Shown here in pieces: positions 3,932 to 5,628 of a stretch of 5,628 bases of DNA. Location: positions 1 to 5,628 of the forward strand of contig JAKBBE010000161.1 in NCBI GenBank assembly GCA_021826035.1, in the 5' to 3' direction. The position numbers were made by a program, and so were the translations under genes. Position 1 is the stretch's first letter. The number at the start of each line of letters is the position of its first letter. The notes under the pieces are model-generated. The model was given only the letters and a program-made list of their open reading frames with translations, was not told the DNA's origin and did no database searches. The stretch is from Pseudomonadota bacterium. Lineage in GTDB: Bacteria > Pseudomonadota > Gammaproteobacteria > Steroidobacterales > Steroidobacteraceae.

Positions 3932-5628
3932 GCACGGAGCTCGGCTTCAGCGGGCGACTCGCCCGGCGCTTTCTGCACAACCAGATCACCCCGCTGCTGG
4001 CGCTGCTCGCCGTAGGGTTGGGTCTGTTCGCACTGGCGATCACCCCGCGGGAGGAAGACCCGCAGATCCACGTCACGTTTGCGAACGTGTTCGTTCCCTT
4101 CCCGGGCGCCTCGGCGCAGCAGGTCGCCGATCAGGTGACCACGCCGATGGAGCAGGTGCTCGGGGAAGTCTCCGGCGTGAAGCACATCGTCTCCGAGTCC
4201 GAGCCGGGCCTCGCCGTGATCGGCGTGCAGTTCAAAGTGGGCGAGCGACGCAATCCGTCGCTGGTGCGCCTGTACAACGCAATCTATTCCCATCGCGACC
4301 TGTGGCCGCCGGGCGCCGGTGTGCTGCCCCCGCTGATCAAACCCATGGGCATCAATGATGTGCCCATCGTCACCTTGACGCTCTGGAGCAGCGAGGCGCG
4401 CTACGGGTCCTACCCGCTCGGGCAGGTCGCGCACGCCATCGAGACGCAACTGAAGCGCATTCCGGGCACGCGCAAGGTGTACACCATCGGCGCCCCGCAG
4501 AGCATCGTGCGCGTGCGGCTTGAGCCGGGCCGGCTCGCCGCCTACGGACTGGCGGCCTCGGATGTCGCCCGGGCGCTGCAGGCGGCCAATCTGGTGCGCC
4601 AGGCCGGAGATCTGATCGGCGGCGATCACGTCGTGCCGGTGCAGGCCGGGACCTTCCTCGCCGGACGGGCCGACGTGGCACGCCTCGTGGTCGGTGTGCA
4701 TGACGGGCAGCCGATCTACCTCACGGATGTCGCCCAGGTGTCCGCCGCGCCCGATGCGCCGCACGACTACGTGTGGTTCGGTACCGGTGCAGGCGCCGCG
4801 GCGCGGCATCTGCCGCAGGTGAGCGAAGCGCCGGCGGTGACGGTGGCCATTGCCAAGAAGAGCGGGACCAACGCCAGCACCATTGCCGATGCCGTCATGC
4901 AGCGCGTCCGCGAACTCGGCGGCACGTATATTCCGGCCGGGGTACACGTCACCGTCACGCGCAACTACGGCCACAGCGCCGATCAGAAGGCCAAGGAACT
5001 CATCGAGAAACTCTTCGAGGCAACGCTCTCGGTCGTGCTGTTGGTCATGCTCACCATGGGCCGGCGCGAGGCGCTGGTGGTCGGTGCGGCGGTCGGAGTC
5101 ACCCTGATGGCCACGTTGTTCGCCTCGTGGGCCTGGGGCTTCACCATCAACCGCGTGTCGCTCTTTGCGCTGATCTTCTCCATCGGCATCCTGGTCGATG
5201 ATGCGATCGTCGTGGTGGAGAACATCCATCGGCACATGAGCCTCGGCGGCGGCACGCTGAGCGACATCATTCCCGTGGCGGTCGATGAGGTCGGCGGACC
5301 GACCATTCTCGCCACCTTCACAGTCATTGCCGCGCTGATGCCGATGGCGTTCGTCGGTGGTCTGATGGGCCCCTACATGAGCCCGATTCCGATCAACGCC
5401 AGCTCCGGCATGCTGCTCTCACTCGGTGTGGCGCTGATGTTCACGCCCTGGCTGTGCCGAAAGCTGCTCAGCAAAGCCCACATCGATCCGCTCGAGCACC
5501 GGCCGCAGTTGCCGTTGCTCGGGTTCTTTCAGCGCGTGGTGGGGCCGTTTCTCGCCGGCCCCGAGGGCCGCCGCCGCCGCCGCTGGCTCTACTCCGGCAT
5601 CGGCGTGGCCATCCTCCTCGCCGTGAGC
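3928..5628 (+). CDS. RND efflux inner-membrane permease (AcrB/HAE-like), 3'-truncated
   Basis: 567 codons are open to the right edge with no stop; RND permeases are usually 1,000-1,060 aa, so about the N-terminal half is present. The first membrane helix is about 22-38 and is followed by TPREEDPQI (39-47), VFVPFPGAS and VSGVKHI, typical of porter subdomains PN1/PN2. The porter region ends near AVTVAIAKKSGTNAS. Helices 2-4 follow, with GILVDDAIVVVENIHRHM carrying the paired aspartates D424/D425 of the proton relay (D407/D408 in AcrB). Helices 5-6 start near 462 (ATFTVIAALMPMAFVGG). The charged relay in TM4 points to a proton-driven pump. The sequence type resembles the RND permeases commonly found beside ArsR and DUF2892 genes rather than CusA-type metal pumps, because the helix-4 aspartate pair is that of drug or organic-compound exporters. 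A run of five CGC codons (Arg548-552) precedes the next helix at the window end. Confidence 0.94.
   Translation, partial: MSTELGFSGRLARRFLHNQITPLLALLAVGLGLFALAITPREEDPQIHVTFANVFVPFPGASAQQVADQVTTPMEQVLGEVSGVKHIVSESEPGLAVIGVQFKVGERRNPSLVRLYNAIYSHRDLWPPGAGVLPPLIKPMGINDVPIVTLTLWSSEARYGSYPLGQVAHAIETQLKRIPGTRKVYTIGAPQSIVRVRLEPGRLAAYGLAASDVARALQAANLVRQAGDLIGGDHVVPVQAGTFLAGRADVARLVVGVHDGQPIYLTDVAQVSAAPDAPHDYVWFGTGAGAAARHLPQVSEAPAVTVAIAKKSGTNASTIADAVMQRVRELGGTYIPAGVHVTVTRNYGHSADQKAKELIEKLFEATLSVVLLVMLTMGRREALVVGAAVGVTLMATLFASWAWGFTINRVSLFALIFSIGILVDDAIVVVENIHRHMSLGGGTLSDIIPVAVDEVGGPTILATFTVIAALMPMAFVGGLMGPYMSPIPINASSGMLLSLGVALMFTPWLCRKLLSKAHIDPLEHRPQLPLLGFFQRVVGPFLAGPEGRRRRRWLYSGIGVAILLAVS

Noticed and set aside
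3754..5235. Long minus-strand open frame (493 codons) opposite the RND permease
   Set aside because: It is the antisense shadow of a clear RND gene; its translation is rich in His, Arg, Gly and Asp, as expected for antisense of GC-rich coding DNA, and matches no family.
5569..5583. Five tandem CGC codons in the permease gene as a functional repeat
   Set aside because: They encode an Arg cluster on the cytoplasmic side of a membrane helix, which the positive-inside rule explains; the repeat is too short to call a separate element.

Overview
The window is GC-rich (roughly two thirds G+C by eye), densely coding DNA with bacterial gene spacing. Gene content (a BigR/YgaV-type ArsR repressor, a DUF2892 protein, an RND efflux pair, an Old Yellow Enzyme and a DODA-type dioxygenase) and codon use suggest a GC-rich proteobacterium, probably gammaproteobacterial. 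This placement is inference; nothing in the window fixes the genus. I see no tRNA, rRNA, CRISPR array, insertion sequence or prophage gene, and no gene-free stretch longer than about 115 bases.

Layout. (1) 1-160, minus strand: the N-terminus of a metallo-beta-lactamase-fold hydrolase that continues beyond the left edge. (2) 161-208: a short divergent intergenic region holding a near-perfect 20-bp dyad. (3) 209-1024, plus strand: a DODA/LigB-type ring-opening dioxygenase. (4) 1020-1036: a hairpin containing the stop codons of two convergent genes. (5) 1032-2108, minus strand: an Old Yellow Enzyme-family FMN ene-reductase. (6) 2154-2519, minus strand: an ArsR-family repressor, upstream of the ene-reductase and probably co-transcribed with it. 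(7) 2520-2634: an AT-rich divergent control region with a sigma70-like promoter and an ATTAG-N6-CTAAT dyad. (8) 2635-5628, plus strand: an operon of a 66-aa DUF2892 membrane protein, an RND periplasmic adaptor lipoprotein, and an RND inner-membrane permease that runs off the right edge after 567 codons.

How it may work together. The repressor lacks the ELCVCD-type metal site but has two cysteines exactly 66 residues apart, placed as in the dithiol switch of the sulfide/persulfide sensors BigR, SqrR and YgaV. It sits divergently from a DUF2892 protein resembling the membrane tail of YgaP, the partner of YgaV in E. coli. The simplest reading is a reactive-sulfur or electrophile-responsive switch. 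When its cysteines are oxidised or persulfidated, the repressor would leave the AT-rich dyad, releasing an efflux pump to the right and an ene-reductase to the left. The ArsR-DUF2892-RND neighbourhood is a recurring type as far as I know. The ene-reductase on the repressor's own transcript, and the dioxygenase convergent with it, are the less usual parts. The pump substrate, the dioxygenase substrate and the signal cannot be read from the sequence.
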